Source: Membranipora membranacea (Eukaryota; Bryozoa; Gymnolaemata; Cheilostomatida; Membraniporidae). Taken from it: 64,000 bases of DNA. The position numbers were made by a program, and so were the translations under genes. Positions 1 to 25,200 of this stretch are shown in pieces. The notes below the pieces were generated by a model. That model ran no database searches and was not told the origin of the DNA. It saw only the letters and a program-made list of their open reading frames with translations. Position 1 is the first letter of the stretch; every line of letters starts with the position of its first letter. The stretch is taken from NCBI GenBank assembly GCA_914767715.1, contig OU612075.1, positions 17,918,001-17,982,000 on the forward strand, read 5' to 3'.

Positions 1-67
1 TTAAACAAGCAGAAAACACTAAATTAATCATCCCTTCGATGTCTAGTGACTCCATTACATACGATAC

Positions 68-1485
68 CTTCATTGGAGTTATAGAAGTAATAAGCTTGCA
101 CCCAATTCAACTTTGTCATGAACAATTGTTTCAAAGCTGGAGCTATGTTGGGCAGCATCCTTATTTTCTGCCGGTGATATTTGCTGCCATAAGCTTCGCT
201 GACCGTGACGAAGGGCATCTGGAAGGTTGAAGTATACTCATCCACCAGCGGTTCACTGTTCATACTCAGGGTACCAAACATACTCATCACGCCATTCTTT
301 TGCAATGTACAAACTAAAACACAATTAGTATAAAATGTTAGAATATATCACATGACAAGCGAAGATGATCAAACACTTAACAAATAAGTGTCACTCATAG
401 CATTAATTTAGATTACACATAAAAATCTGGGTATCTTAAAACCTTTATACATGTACCAAAACTCCAGGAATAACACAGCAGTGCTAGCAGGGTCTATCAG
501 TAGCGGGGGAAGCTCCAAATGCAAGTAGATCGAATAAAACAAGATCTAGATCAGTTTCACATAAAAGTAAAAAGCTATCAAAGCTGTCAACATGGTGGTC
601 TCACCTTAAGTCAGAAAATTCAGTACCAAATCATTTAGAAAGTATCAAAGTCAATTTAGTAAATAGTTAGACTTGAGCTAATATCACTTTCCACAAAAAC
701 TGAAAAGTTGTTCCATTACCCGAGAGGTTACCTAGAGTTTACTCAACCTCATCACTTAATAAGAACTCCCGCCTGAGCGAGCGAAAGTTGGAGCTAGCTA
801 ACATTAAGTCACACTCAAAATAGCTACACTAAATTCTAGCCAATATTTGATCTTCTAGGTGTGTTTTACTCACATGACGTTATGTATTGCAGTGCGTTCT
901 GCTGATCCACTATCTCGGTGATCAGGTCGAGCATCATACCGGGATCTCGTGCAGACGAGAACTCCTCGGCAATCTCACGGAATGAGCTGCGGATATCCGT
1001 CGCATCCTGATCCACTATAAATCCTTCAGAAAACAAGTGTGTACAGCATTACCTGGCTAGTCGCTCCTCAAAATATCAGTGTTCATTCCAGTCATGCAAT
1101 GGAACTGCACACATACTTTTAATCAAATACAAGATGTACAAAGCCTTGAAACTGTCACACTTGCGCTGAATCTAACATTCTAGCATTCGGCAATCAAGCA
1201 GTACCGCATTTCTCATTGCTAGCTTGATAGGTTTAATTCACAGCTATGAGCCTTTTTTGACTAGCTTTACAGTTGGAATGGAAAGCCAAACATAGCCGAT
1301 GACAGATGAGACCAGTGAAATAGCTGAATGAAATTTAAATGATAAGGCTTTCATAATATTCACGCAAAGCTAGATTGTGCTTTTAAAAAATTGTGACAAT
1401 AACTTTAAACGGACTCACCAATTGGATATTTAGTTGCTGCAGAGATCGAAGCTATCAAGGAGAAGATTAAAAACCGCTGAAACAT
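68..1485 (-). CDS. Ionotropic glutamate receptor, 5' part (amino-terminal domain), cut by window edge
   Basis: Three coding exons read on the minus strand: 1485-1419, 1023-874 and 313-68, with phases 1 and 1 that join without a stop. The gene continues beyond position 1. Exon 1 starts with ATG at 1485 and gives a clear signal peptide (MFQRFLIFSLIASISAA). Exons 2 and 3 encode the start of an LIVBP-like amino-terminal domain, with a Cys after the TSF stretch followed by LQKNGVMSMFGTLS, and the typical PFVTVSEAY and LNWVQAYYFY strands. Exon 3 matches what is split over two exons (12830-12709 and 12322-12199) in the neighbouring receptor. It lies 0.85 kb downstream of that gene in the same orientation, so the two look like a tandem duplication that has diverged. 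The ligand-binding domain and pore are outside the window, so ligand and ion selectivity cannot be judged. Confidence 0.85.
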
Positions 1486-2337
1486 GATTCTGATAAAACG
1501 CCTTTAACAATCGAAAGAACATAAACAGGAAACAGCCTACTGTCTCACTAGCTTCTTAAATAGCCCTCTGTCTCACTCGCTTCTCGACCCATTATATGTC
1601 AACTGAACAGCAGAATAGTCTAACATCTAACAAAACAGACCACTAATGAGATTGGTTAAAATCATGTTACTGAAAGGTAATTGGTAAGAAAACTTTCAAA
1701 ATAGGAAGTTAATCAGATTATATAGCTGAGTGTTATGGTTGGTAATTGGGTTACATGTAATCAGAATACAAGCTGATAGGTAATCAATATTATGCCATGT
1801 GTCTCAGCCTATTGCTATAATTAATCCCTTTGGGATTGTCTGTGGGGACACAACTTGCAATGCAGACCAACTGCTTACCCTAAACTCGAAAGATTAAAAT
1901 TAGTAATACTCATGTGGTACATTTTGTCTAGCACAAAAAGAAGCAGATTACATTATGTAAAGTGAGGTGTGACTGTAGAACAACTTTCAAGTAAATTTAT
2001 GATTTAGATAGTCAGGCACATTTAACACTTGTGTGCACAAAATGTAGACTAGTAGAATATAAGGCACTGTTATCACTGTTGTCACCGTGATGTCACAGAG
2101 ATGTCACTGTCGTCGCACTTAACACTGCTGTCGCTGTTTCCACTGTTGTGACACAATAGATGAACACGCCTTGAGGTAGCTTCTGAATCATTATTGAGAA
2201 TTAGAATGAGTCTATTAATATGTCAAGTATTGATGTGATATATTTAACTACGTCCACATTGCTATTGTTATTTCCAGCCTTTCCATATTAAACAAATCTG
2301 GAGGTACTGTCCCATACATCTTCATTGTGATACGCGC
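1486..2337. other. Intergenic spacer between tandem glutamate receptor genes
   Basis: This 0.85 kb lies between the stop of the complete receptor and the start codon of the next one. It must hold the 3' UTR of the former and the promoter and 5' UTR of the latter. A loose run of gtcac/ctgtt-rich triplets lies at 2070-2155. I see no further gene. Confidence 0.6.
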
Positions 2338-13784
<11,447 letters not shown>

Positions 13785-15381
13785 TACGGCTAGACAGTGC
13801 GTGATTATGTCTGCAGCTGCAAGAAAAACATTAAAAGGTATGATACTTGTAATGTTTGCTCTGCAAACGCAGCTGAATATTCTAATGTCTTATTGAATAT
13901 TTCCAATGTGTTATAAAGATGAGTATCAATTTTAAATTTATTGATAATCTAGTGTTATATGCTCCCCACCATAATCCCATTTCATGCAACAAATTTGTCT
14001 ACTTGATTGCATATGTTTGTATGAAACTGAGATAGAAGTAACAAAGTTGACAGTGAAGATGGAATTATCGAATTTAGCAGTTTTATGGAAAAAGAAAGAA
14101 CGTGGAACATTTAGGAAACAAAACTTACCAAATATCGCCAGACACTTCAAAGAAGAATAAAAGTATTAGCGTAATCCGAGTGTGATAATCACTGAAGCAG
14201 GCTCACAATAAGGAAAAACTTGCATTCACGTAGAGATTACATGTACTTCATACTCAGTTCGGGAAAAGTCAATAGACCGGCCCCCAAATGTCGAAAAGTT
14301 TGTTTCTCTAGTTATCAAAACAAAGCCAATGTAAGTATCGACAGCACTGTTACAGCAATAACAAGATTAGATAATTGAATTTCCCAATTGTAAATGACAA
14401 TTCTCCACCAACTTCTGCCATTTTATTAGATTATTTGCTAATCATTTGGAGCTAATGAGGAAAGCCTACTCCAATTAAAAAATCCAATAATTAGTTCAAT
14501 GGTCACAGTCGAGTCACAGACGAGCAGCCTGCGACTGACTGGAAATCGTTATCAACCTGTCACCCTAGGTTCAAGTTTGAAGCCATGTACAAGGCAATAA
14601 AATGTCGAACAATATAACCGGAAGATACCCATGGTTTGATATTTATTCTATCAAAATAAAATATATTCAGGATTTAAAGAAATAAAATATAATGGGTTTG
14701 GCTTTGGATACATTTGTTGATTAATATGGTAACAGCTCATGTAGCTGAGTAGAATGTCCAAGTACAAACTAATTATGAAGATGATTGAATGGCTAAATAT
14801 GATTCGAAAGCCACCATGTTTGTGGGAGATTACTGAACCTTATGGGCTCTGGACCATTGCTAAAAGGCAGAAAGGCATGACAGAAACGTAATAATATGTA
14901 ATTCCATGCAGTACACAATCATCCAATATATAGCCAATTTAGGGCCTTCTTGATGTGTTTCACATAATTCTAAAGATACTGAGGGCTATATAATTGTAAG
15001 CATAAGAAGGGCTACATGTGTATGGAACCGGTATTTTGGAGTGAGGTTTGACAGTTTAGGCCAGTCTGATCAGGGATTCTGATTCTCCCTTTTCCAATGA
15101 AATTGTTTTAAATTCAAGAATAAACTGTCATATGTATAGCATAGCATAGTAGATGCTCTGAGTGCAAAGACAGAGACATTGAGAAACATAAAATATATGA
15201 AGACAATGGGTAGAATATGAAATACTGATAGGAAAAAAGTATAGCAGAGTGTTAGAGGACCCGTCACCATAACACTTTACCGAATGTGGTGAAGAGCTCA
15301 GTCTACTCTTTAGCTTGAGTGTCCAAGCTCAATTGTCAGGGTTTAAGAGAGCTGTTGGTGTAACGCCCCCAAGCAAGGAGC
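13785..15381. other. Intergenic region between glutamate receptor and KAP NTPase gene
   Basis: It should contain the receptor promoter and 5' UTR. A splice donor-like caaatg-free site at 14129 (minus strand, TTTG/gtaag) joins an acceptor at 13816, which suggests a 5' non-coding exon around 14130-14160; an in-frame stop upstream rules out coding use. The 3' UTR of the KAP gene also falls here. No other gene was seen. Confidence 0.5.
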
Positions 15382-18300
15382 TCACTCCTCTTCTTGTTGT
15401 GTCTCAGGCTGATCTGCGAATGTGATAGATTTGATAGCAGACTCCTTGTCCTCGTCTTTATTTACTGAGTTGATGTTACCTCCTCCGGCGGACATGTATT
15501 GGCAGATTCTGTTTTTGTATATCCTACAATATTTCAAAAGATACCTTTAAATTTTGAATCTAGCATAAGATAATTTTGCGATTTAGTTTTGGTCAGGCCT
15601 GTGTGATTCTAATATTTGAAAGTTCGTCTTTAGGGCTGTGCTTGCTTGGCATTCTATTAGCCGAGTCTGGAGACCAGTCACATTATTCTCCATATCAAAA
15701 CGGTGCATACAAATCAAATTTTTGTGGATTGCACTGCATGGAAACAAAAATCCGTGTGGCCAAGGTGCGGAAGCGTCAACAAAGTGACCAGTCAAACTGT
15801 GAAATCAAAAACCATATTGCCAAGTAGTAAAAACCACATGTACCCAAATCATCTCGCTATTCTATCTAAAACTTGTAAAATGCATGTAAACGAAAATAGA
15901 CAAGGTTGCAGATTGTAAAAGCTGTAATGACTAAGCTATAGTGCAGACAGCTAGCTATACATACTTCTAGTGATTTCAGTTTGACATCTATGTACTGCCT
16001 CGCTATAAAGCACATGGTCGTTACATTGATCAAAACAGACATACAAATAGGTAGTACATATCAGCTTTGGTGGTTTGTTCATTTTTTACACGGGAGGACA
16101 ACTACAAACTTTACCCACTTTTCTGGAGGCAATGAGAAATTAGTTATATTATTCCAATACCATTGCGTAAGTAAATATTTTGCACAGAGCGCACAAGCAC
16201 TACTGTTTAAACACATACTAATCAACCTACGTTTGAATGCAAATATAAAAATATAGGCCTACCTACACACAAAACTACTTGATGTGTCAGTAGCAAATCT
16301 TAGTTTTATTTTTTTGTCTGATCCTGTCAAATAAACTTTTGACTTGATACTTTGCACACAAGTCTTGTTACTATAATTATTATCATATCATTCTGGGACA
16401 GATTATCGGTTATTTGCATTTCTGAGCCCAGCCTGGTTTTTTCTTACCGATCGATGTTGATGGTGAATGGTAGATATCGGAGTACTGATACCCCTGAGAT
16501 GTCCTTGAACCTCTCTAGACATTTATTGAACCCTGTACCGGTAAAATCTTCTCCTCTCCAAACCTCAAACTCCTCACTCGCTGCTTTAATATCTGGTCTT
16601 ATGTCTCTGTATATGTCTCGTATTGAGGCCTCAAGATAAAAATTAGCTACAAAAAAAGCGTAGCAGGGTTGGTATTGTATAAAAGGAACGGCAAGGAGAT
16701 AATTCTATTTCCGAACTATCCGATATGCTTCTGTGTATTTTTAGTTACTTTCCATCAACCCTATTCTTATCGCAGTTAAATGATGCTAAACACTTTGATG
16801 CAAGAAAGAAACAAGTGACACCTTGGAACAGCTGGTTACTGATATGACTCCGAGTAAACTTAGCAATGAATGAGCTATATATTTGTAAAAGATCAGGCAG
16901 ATACTACTCGGTCATTCAAACATCTGCTGTGAGGCTACACCCACTAAACAAACGTAAGCATTGAGCATTTTGAGGTTTCTAGAATGATTTATCACAAGAC
17001 ACCAGAATAATTTTAACTTACACAAAGTGTAGACATCAATGTTTAACTTACATGAGGGGAAGTCACCCATCTTCCTGTTGACTCTCTCCACCTTATAGAT
17101 AAGCCAGCTGGATCTATAAGGCCAAAGTTCACAGAGCATCACCCAGTGTGTCAGCTCCTGGCAACTCTTAATCAACTTCACCATCACTTTATCAGACTGA
17201 AGGTAAATGTCACAGTACAGGATTAAATGTCACTGTATATGAGTAGAACTGATTAAAAAAATTGATAAAAATGAGATGTCTTATCAAACACCAAATCCCA
17301 AAGCATGGGCGGCGAAATTTTAGTGCCTTAGTGGCAAGGCCGCAATATCTGTGCCAGGTTGCTCTCTGTTTACAGGCAGGTCGGAGCACACCTGGGGGCC
17401 AACCAATCCTCAGTAGTCAATGGACTGCTGTTGGATTCAAACTCACGACTTTCAACATTTGCATGCTCAAGGACCGGCGCTCTAACCAACTGAGCCACTT
17501 CCTTCTCCTACTGAAAGTGAGATGTTGACTGAGGTGGTTTGGAGGAAATTTTTGCGGATCTATCAACTTATACCTGGCGTAGCTGTTTGACAAATCTGAT
17601 ACATGATATATTTATAAATTTAAATGGGTTAGTTATGATGAGCAATGATTAAGTCTTCAAAAAATTCCCTGCTAGCTTCAGTTATCCTTTAGAAAAGTAT
17701 GCTAGCAGATTATTAGCAAGGATCATTTCCACATTTTTGGGCCATTTCCAACCATTTTTTGTCATATAAAATCACTGTTTGTTCGGAATAACAAATCATG
17801 GTGTGAGTTTTATTTTTATTTATTTTCTTTATAACTTTGTATATATTATTTAACTTTATTATGTAGTTAACACTCTCACCTCTTTATCATCCAGTATAGC
17901 GTCCACTATGCCGAGCTGTTTCAGCTTTTGGGTCCATATTGAGATACTTAAGAACACAGTGTTGAAGAGCTGTGTCATACGAGTAAATGTGCTGTCTAAT
18001 AACTTTATACTGTGTCTCACTTCATCCAACGCTAAATACACCTGAAGGATAATACAAGAGCAGGTCAGGTATGGGTACATAACACAGCTTAATTTTTCCA
18101 AATTTTTATATTGTGGAAAATTTCCATCCTTTTGACATCAGTAACCATCAAATTTATCTATTTAGCATAGGTACCCATACTACCCAGGATGGGTGCCAAA
18201 TGACACAGCGGAAGCCTAGAATTACTGTGCCATTTATTAATTGCTTTTTACAATATGATTATGATTTAGGTGATGGAGGACTTTTAATGCTAGGCCAAAA

Positions 18301-21300
18301 GGAGACAACCGAAGTATAATCCATGACCAATTGTAAGTGATTTTAAGTGCTTATTTCAGATTGCTCACCATTCTACGTCTCAGTCCATAAGCTAGTATGT
18401 GTCTCTTTAGCTGTTCTTTAGTAATATCCTGTAAGTTTACATGACTGGGTATGTTCTTAATAGAACCGAGGGCACTGTCATATGACACTGACAGCTCATA
18501 GCTACAAATATCGGAGATAAGAATACAGTACATCATACTGAGTTACCTCCGACATGGAAGGTTTCTTGTGAGTAAAACAGACAGCGCATAACTGTGAATA
18601 ATGATGAAAAGCACTCAATAAAATTTGTTCGACAGCTTCCCATAATATGGATCCATGCTGAAGTTGAACTATGAGAATGTGGTTGATACCTCTCAATATT
18701 GTCACATTATCAAGTATAAGTCAATAAATAGCCTCATTCATCTTTTTTTTTTTACAAAATAATCTACATGAATATCTTTACTCAACAACAAACTAATTGA
18801 GTCCAGCAGATCGGATATAGGGAGTTGACCCATCTCGGGAAAGGAGAGGATAGATAGAGAGAATTTATTACCTGGGGTTAGTGATGAGAGCAGTATATAG
18901 TTTATGAGATACACCTAGTAAAACCTTCATCTCAGCTACTGAGTGTATGTTCTGCTCATTAAGCTGCTCCTCTGTTTTCTCTGAGTCGGCCAGCTGAGGG
19001 CGGCGTGTTGAGATTGCTCCCTTCAAACTGAAAGAAAGACAAGGAATGCAAAACAAGATCTTTGTGTGTAAAACCAATACTTCTCTACATTACCACATTT
19101 AAGAGTATCAAAATTTTATTTTCTGGTTCTAAGTGATGATAGGTAAGAGATTTCTGAGCAATTCAGACAATGATACTTTGATTTTGGTCAGCAGACCCAA
19201 AAATGTTTTGACCTGGATTCAGCTTGTCATGGAGGCAAATTGTTTGAACGGGTTGCAGATTTAACGGTTATCTTCAAATCATAAAGTTAGCATCTTCAGT
19301 ATCCTGATGAATAACCAATTGTTGCAGTAACAGAAGACTGACGGTAATAGTCTTCATAAACATTAACATGTTTTTAGATGATAACATACTTTTCCTTGCG
19401 CGCTTCGCCAGCGGACAAGGCCAGTAAATACTCCGGCTCATCATCATCCTCCTCTTCTGAACTCTCCTCGGCCAGTATGGAATTCTCCCTCCTCATCTAC
19501 AACATAAGAACACTCATATATTAAGATAACTAGAATAAGGCTGAGGATGAGTTTTTACCCCACAAATCACAAGAGTCACTTAGGAGCTTGATGACGCGCT
19601 GGAAAAAAACACTCTCGAGGCAGCAAAGAACAATCAACACAACCCCCAGACGTTTTCAGACCACGCAAAGACACATTAAGCCTTCATATGTTGGATTACA
19701 CAGCATTTAGCAACACCAACATCTCCCAGAGACAACAAAAAATCCAACAATTAAAGCTGAACACCAGACAGATGCACTTACTGAGTCTGTGTCAACAACA
19801 GAATAAACGTATCGGGCGACCTGAATCAGTAATACGTATTAATCTCAATGTCATATCTACCTTATATCCCTGATTCAAGAATGGCCAGCCCTCTTGGGAA
19901 GGCAATACCGGTCGTAGGTGGTCGTTAACAACCACTATTGTTTTCCCGAACACCATAATGGCCGGCTGTGGATTCTAGTAGTGATTGTACGCAGCAACAA
20001 CATTATGCGGAATATTTATCCTAAATGTACTCTTACGGTTATACATTCATTGTCAACTTTCTGCCAAACTTTCATGTCAAATGTAAGCAGGTGATATCTT
20101 ATCTTAAATTTGACCAAAGTGAGAGAAACACGCATAACATTTCCAATATTCAATCCTACAGTAATGTAAGGTGTTGATGAATGTTAGTTTGGTGTATGAG
20201 AAGGAAGGATGACGAAAAAGAGGTGATGTAATCGTTTGTAAACATTTATATGTGAAGACAATGATTTATGTTACCTTTGAAAGTTCTGAGCAGGACCATA
20301 CCTTAAAAAGTGATGCGAATACACCAAGATATTTTCAGCACATATTTTTCCCATTGATCAATATATATAATATATATATATTATCCCACCGATGATGTGT
20401 TTGAGTAACTAATACAGGACCACTTCACATATCTCGTTAGCTAGAAGTAAATTAATATTGTTACAATTTTAAAAGTCCATACACCCTATAGTTCTGAGAA
20501 GCACGATACACTTACATCACTTTTTGACAGACCGCCTGGTGACTTGACTCTGCTCAGTTGGCTGTCAGGCCTGGAAAGCTGTGTATCTGGCCTGTCAGCT
20601 GTTGTGGGTCGGGCAGCAGGTGCTACGGTGACAGCTGGTGTACTCTGCTTCCTATTCTCTTGTGGAGAAGCTGCATTGTTGACAGTAGCAGGTGCTCCAG
20701 GCGTGTCAGTTTTTGTGACAGCTGGTGTGACTATTTTATCTGCAGCTGGTGGTACAGTTTTCTCGGTGGCTGATTGCGGAGGCTGAGGTGTGGGACCATC
20801 CAGACCATCCTCTGTAATAATGTGTGGAAAAAATGAAGGTAAAATTAGTCACCATCAGAAACCCTATAGGATGTGAGCATTCATGGAATTATAATTTGCA
20901 ACAAAGCCCTGTATTGTGGATCCATGATTTGAATAAATATTAATAGGTGATTTAGGGGTGGTTTATGACGATCGATCGAAAATTGTCGAATGTAACACCG
21001 GTCTGATATCGCATGTAAATCTGCCTTCTAAAATTCATGCACCAGGAATTTAAGAAAATACAGGGCTGATGAGAACGCCATCAAAACCATTTATCTCAAT
21101 GAAACACAATTGCTTTGAAATCACGTCAGAAGTGCTTTGAAATAAACCAACACCATTCCATATCCATAACAGCGTAACACCCCCCTCAAAATCCCTGACA
21201 AAGTTACTGTGATTTATTTTGTTACAGAAAATAAAAAAAGTGGGTTTGAAGAACTAAACAGCATCAAGTCATGAGAAGATTTAGAGTAAAGTTTAATAAA

Positions 21301-22227
21301 GTTCCAATCAAGAGAAACACTAGTGATAAAGTGTGCTAATTGTTAGGGCCATGCCACACTTCTAAGCATTTCAAGCAGCATTCACCTTTGTCTGCGTCAT
21401 CATTGTGCCAAACTGAATTTTAACAAAAGTGCACGAGAAGTCAATCACTAACTACAACTACTAAGATACTAACGTTGCAGGCAGATATAACATACATTAG
21501 GCAGTTTTCACAGGGTAGATGCTCATTTAAAAACACAGTTTGAGTTTTGTCTCAAGAATGTGTAAATCTTCATAGTGAAGTTTGATTGCTGGTTCATTTC
21601 ATTTGGTAGAGAAAGTCAATCAGAGAATCTTTAGCAGACGGCTGCACTGCAAGTTAGTGGCATTACATGATCGAAAACTGAGTGATTCATACTGTAATGC
21701 CATTAACTCGCATTGTCGCACTTAGACTACATAGCAGGCTACCCTTTCACTTCTTTTCATACCAAAGATTTTGTACATTGCCTCAGTGCCAAAGCTATTG
21801 AATTGGGAATATTCTATGGAGCCACTACGACGTCCAATAGTAAAAATGCTTAGGCAATTAAGCTAGGTCGCTGTTAATATTTCAACATATCTACCAACTA
21901 ATCACATGTATAATTGGTGAAGATTTAGTATACTTCTTACCAGATGAGGCCTTGAGAGGAGTGAAGACAACTCTCTTCTTACTCCGAGATGATTTAGTTC
22001 TCCTACTTCTCGCTGTTGTAACGTGACGAGCCTGGCAATGTATGAGAATGTTAACTGGGATTAATTATTTCACTGTGAAAGTGCTACTAGTGATAGAAAA
22101 ACAGTTGAAAATGAATTATTAATTGAGCACTCTTTGTCCAAGTCCTGTCTCTGACAGATGTGATACATTTGGTATTATTTATGGTAGCAGCGATATATTT
22201 ATATATATATATATAAGTACTACCTCT

Positions 22228-22262
<35 letters not shown>

Positions 22263-25200
22263 CACTACCTCTCCATATATATATATATATATATATATAA
22301 GCACTACCTCTGCATATAGTTAAAAGGATGTTACAAGAAATCACCAGCTTAAATATTTAGATCATGAAGTTTTTATAGAGCAGCTGTATGATAGAATTTG
22401 CTGTTGCCAAGGGCTAAACCTGTGAATATATTGCAAACACAGGACACAACTTTGTCCGTTAGTCCTATTTATTGAGGCCAAGGAATAAAACCGTCCATTA
22501 TCTAATGGGCAATACACACGGTTAAGAAATAAATCTCCTCCCTGAGGGCCTGCAGCGGCTCCCTATAATGCAGATTATTAGTACAATCTTGAATGCTCCT
22601 TTCTAACAGCGATAGAGTTATGGTTCAGGCGGACAGGCGGACAGGCGGACAGGCGGACAGGCGGACAGGCCCCATACTTACCGACACAGGATTACTGTAG
22701 TAAGGTTGGTTATCGTGTCCCCCTAGTCTACTACGATCCTCGTAGTCGTGCTGTAAGTCCAGCTGTCTGATGGCCTCTCGTCTACTCAGTCTGTACTCAT
22801 CAGAGTTATACTTCTTCTCAGATAACTCTCTAAGTCGATTCACTCTGACACTCGTCGAACATAACAGGTGCTCTGCTTGATTCTCTAACAACTTCACTGT
22901 GAACAGATATGAGGGGATGAAAAAATCTGATATGCGATACATGACTCATTACTGTGTGTACCATACATGACTCATGACTGTGTGTACCATACATGACTCA
23001 TGACTGTGTGTACCATATATGACAAATAGCTTTGGGTAAATATATTATCTGGTATGTATTCATAACGTAATGTGGATACGAGCATATCTACTATAAACCA
23101 CCAAATTATGGTCATTCATAATTTTATTATCAAAGGCCAAGATTAATATGCTCTCTTTCTATTCTGGACGCCTCAGATTCATACTGTAAACTTATAGCTA
23201 CCCTAGATGAGAGAATTATTCACAGGAGAGAAAGTTCACCAAGTTGTACCAGCCTGAAACAGTATCACCTATGGCTAACTTACAAATGATTTCCTCTCAT
23301 TTACCTTTTATAAACCCTGTTTTAGCCATCCAAAATCTGGTGCCACAATACTAGCTTGACCAGGTAATATTGCGTCCTCTAGCTAGGGTAAAGCCAACAT
23401 TGTATGATACCATAAACATATTATAAATACTATTTATATGTTTTTGTATGAGACATACCGATATCGTCATGACTGGAGTCTGGTACACAGAACCTCATAT
23501 TGAGAAGCTGATATAGATACTTTTGAGCTGATTCCTTTCCTGCTCTGTTCAGAGCTCGGACAATCTGCTCAGAATCGACGCTAATCATAACAATGATAGG
23601 GAACGAGGGATCGCCGAACAGCACCTGTATGGCCTACAAAACAAGAAACCCGAAAAGTGGGTGTTATCCAATTTACTCTTAGAGTTCACATTAAAGTTTC
23701 AAGGTACCAAAGCCGATTGGTTATTTGTGAGCAGAAATACAAATGCTGCACTAGGAATACACAGATGTTACTCTTATTATTATTTATATCTAATACCATA
23801 CTATGTCATACTAAGAATCGTGTGCAGCGTACTCACCATCAGAAAAAACATTGAGACAGCCAGTAACACAGAACACAGCTCTACATGTTAACACGCATAT
23901 GTATAATGCCATGATATTACTTACAACCGACTGTTTTATATGATGCACATAGCATTCGCAACAGTGGCTTTATAAATAAATCAGTAAATCCGCACTTACA
24001 TCTAAAAGGTCTAGCATAGTTTGCTCAGGACATTTCTCTATATCCTCAATGGTGATTAGAATTCTGAATCTTCTCTGATAGATGTGCTCCATGTACCGAA
24101 CAAATCCTATCAGCTGATTCACCTCATTCTTAACCTGCACATTAGATAGGAAACTCAGGTTTCAGTTTCTTTCCACACTGATCATGTGATATGCTATTGC
24201 ATGTATAACTCTGATCAATAGAGAGTGAATTAATTTATCATCAAAAGAAATTTGGTGTGACGACCTAAGTTTAATTTTACGAATGAGGGGTGGTAAATCT
24301 AAGAAAAAATTTAGTTAGGTACTCGTACTAAATTGACTCAAACAATCAGAGATAAGCATGATAATACTGTAGTCTCGATGTCAGTGTGTTTTCTTCCAGA
24401 AACTCACATATTGTTTGGCTCGTTTGAAAAGAGAGCAGGTAAGATGGAATTACTTTAATTTCTTAACAATTATCTATATGGATAACCGTAACAACATCAA
24501 TGACTTATGATTTCGAAGGAAGAAAAATTACTGTGTTTGCATGTTACTAAATAGCAATGGATATTCAAACCAAGCGCCTTTGCAAGATTAAAAATTGAGA
24601 AGCTAGATTAAAAGGTTTTTACTTTGTCGGTAGGGGGAGCGTACTTGCGCCCAAGGTGAACTAAGGGGCTACTGCTATCATGTATATACCCTGGGAAGTT
24701 AGAGCAGCTGTCATTGCAACCTCAAGACTATCACACTGCTCCTATGGAATTGAGATTTCTATTTTTATAACCTGCTTATCTAACCCTACATTTTTGCACT
24801 ACAATAATAATGTAATAAACAAAGCCTTTCATTATGTTAATTTAAAAAGAAACAGCATGTTATATGAACACAACTCATTGATATGCTGATAGAATTTACT
24901 CTGACAGCATGCGACATTTTTAAAGTTTCAAAAGAACTTTCATATAGAGCATTCCACCTTCTATACAAAATTTAAGCTTGAATAGAAATGTCCAGCAGCA
25001 TATAGGTAAGACTGCCCGAACTAAATTTGCGTACATGATTCATGTTCATACACATATAATGCTTCATATGTCAGTGTATATTTAGACTAGCAGGGTTTAT
25101 AACAGAATCTTTTTATGTTAAGCCCCAAAGACTATAAGGTTAGCAATTTAAACTAGCGGATATATTGTTCAAACAAAAAGTTTTCCCAGATGGGGGAAAT

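Noticed and set aside
22087-22344. YIYIYI-rich open frames on both strands
   Set aside because: They are produced by the TA microsatellite.
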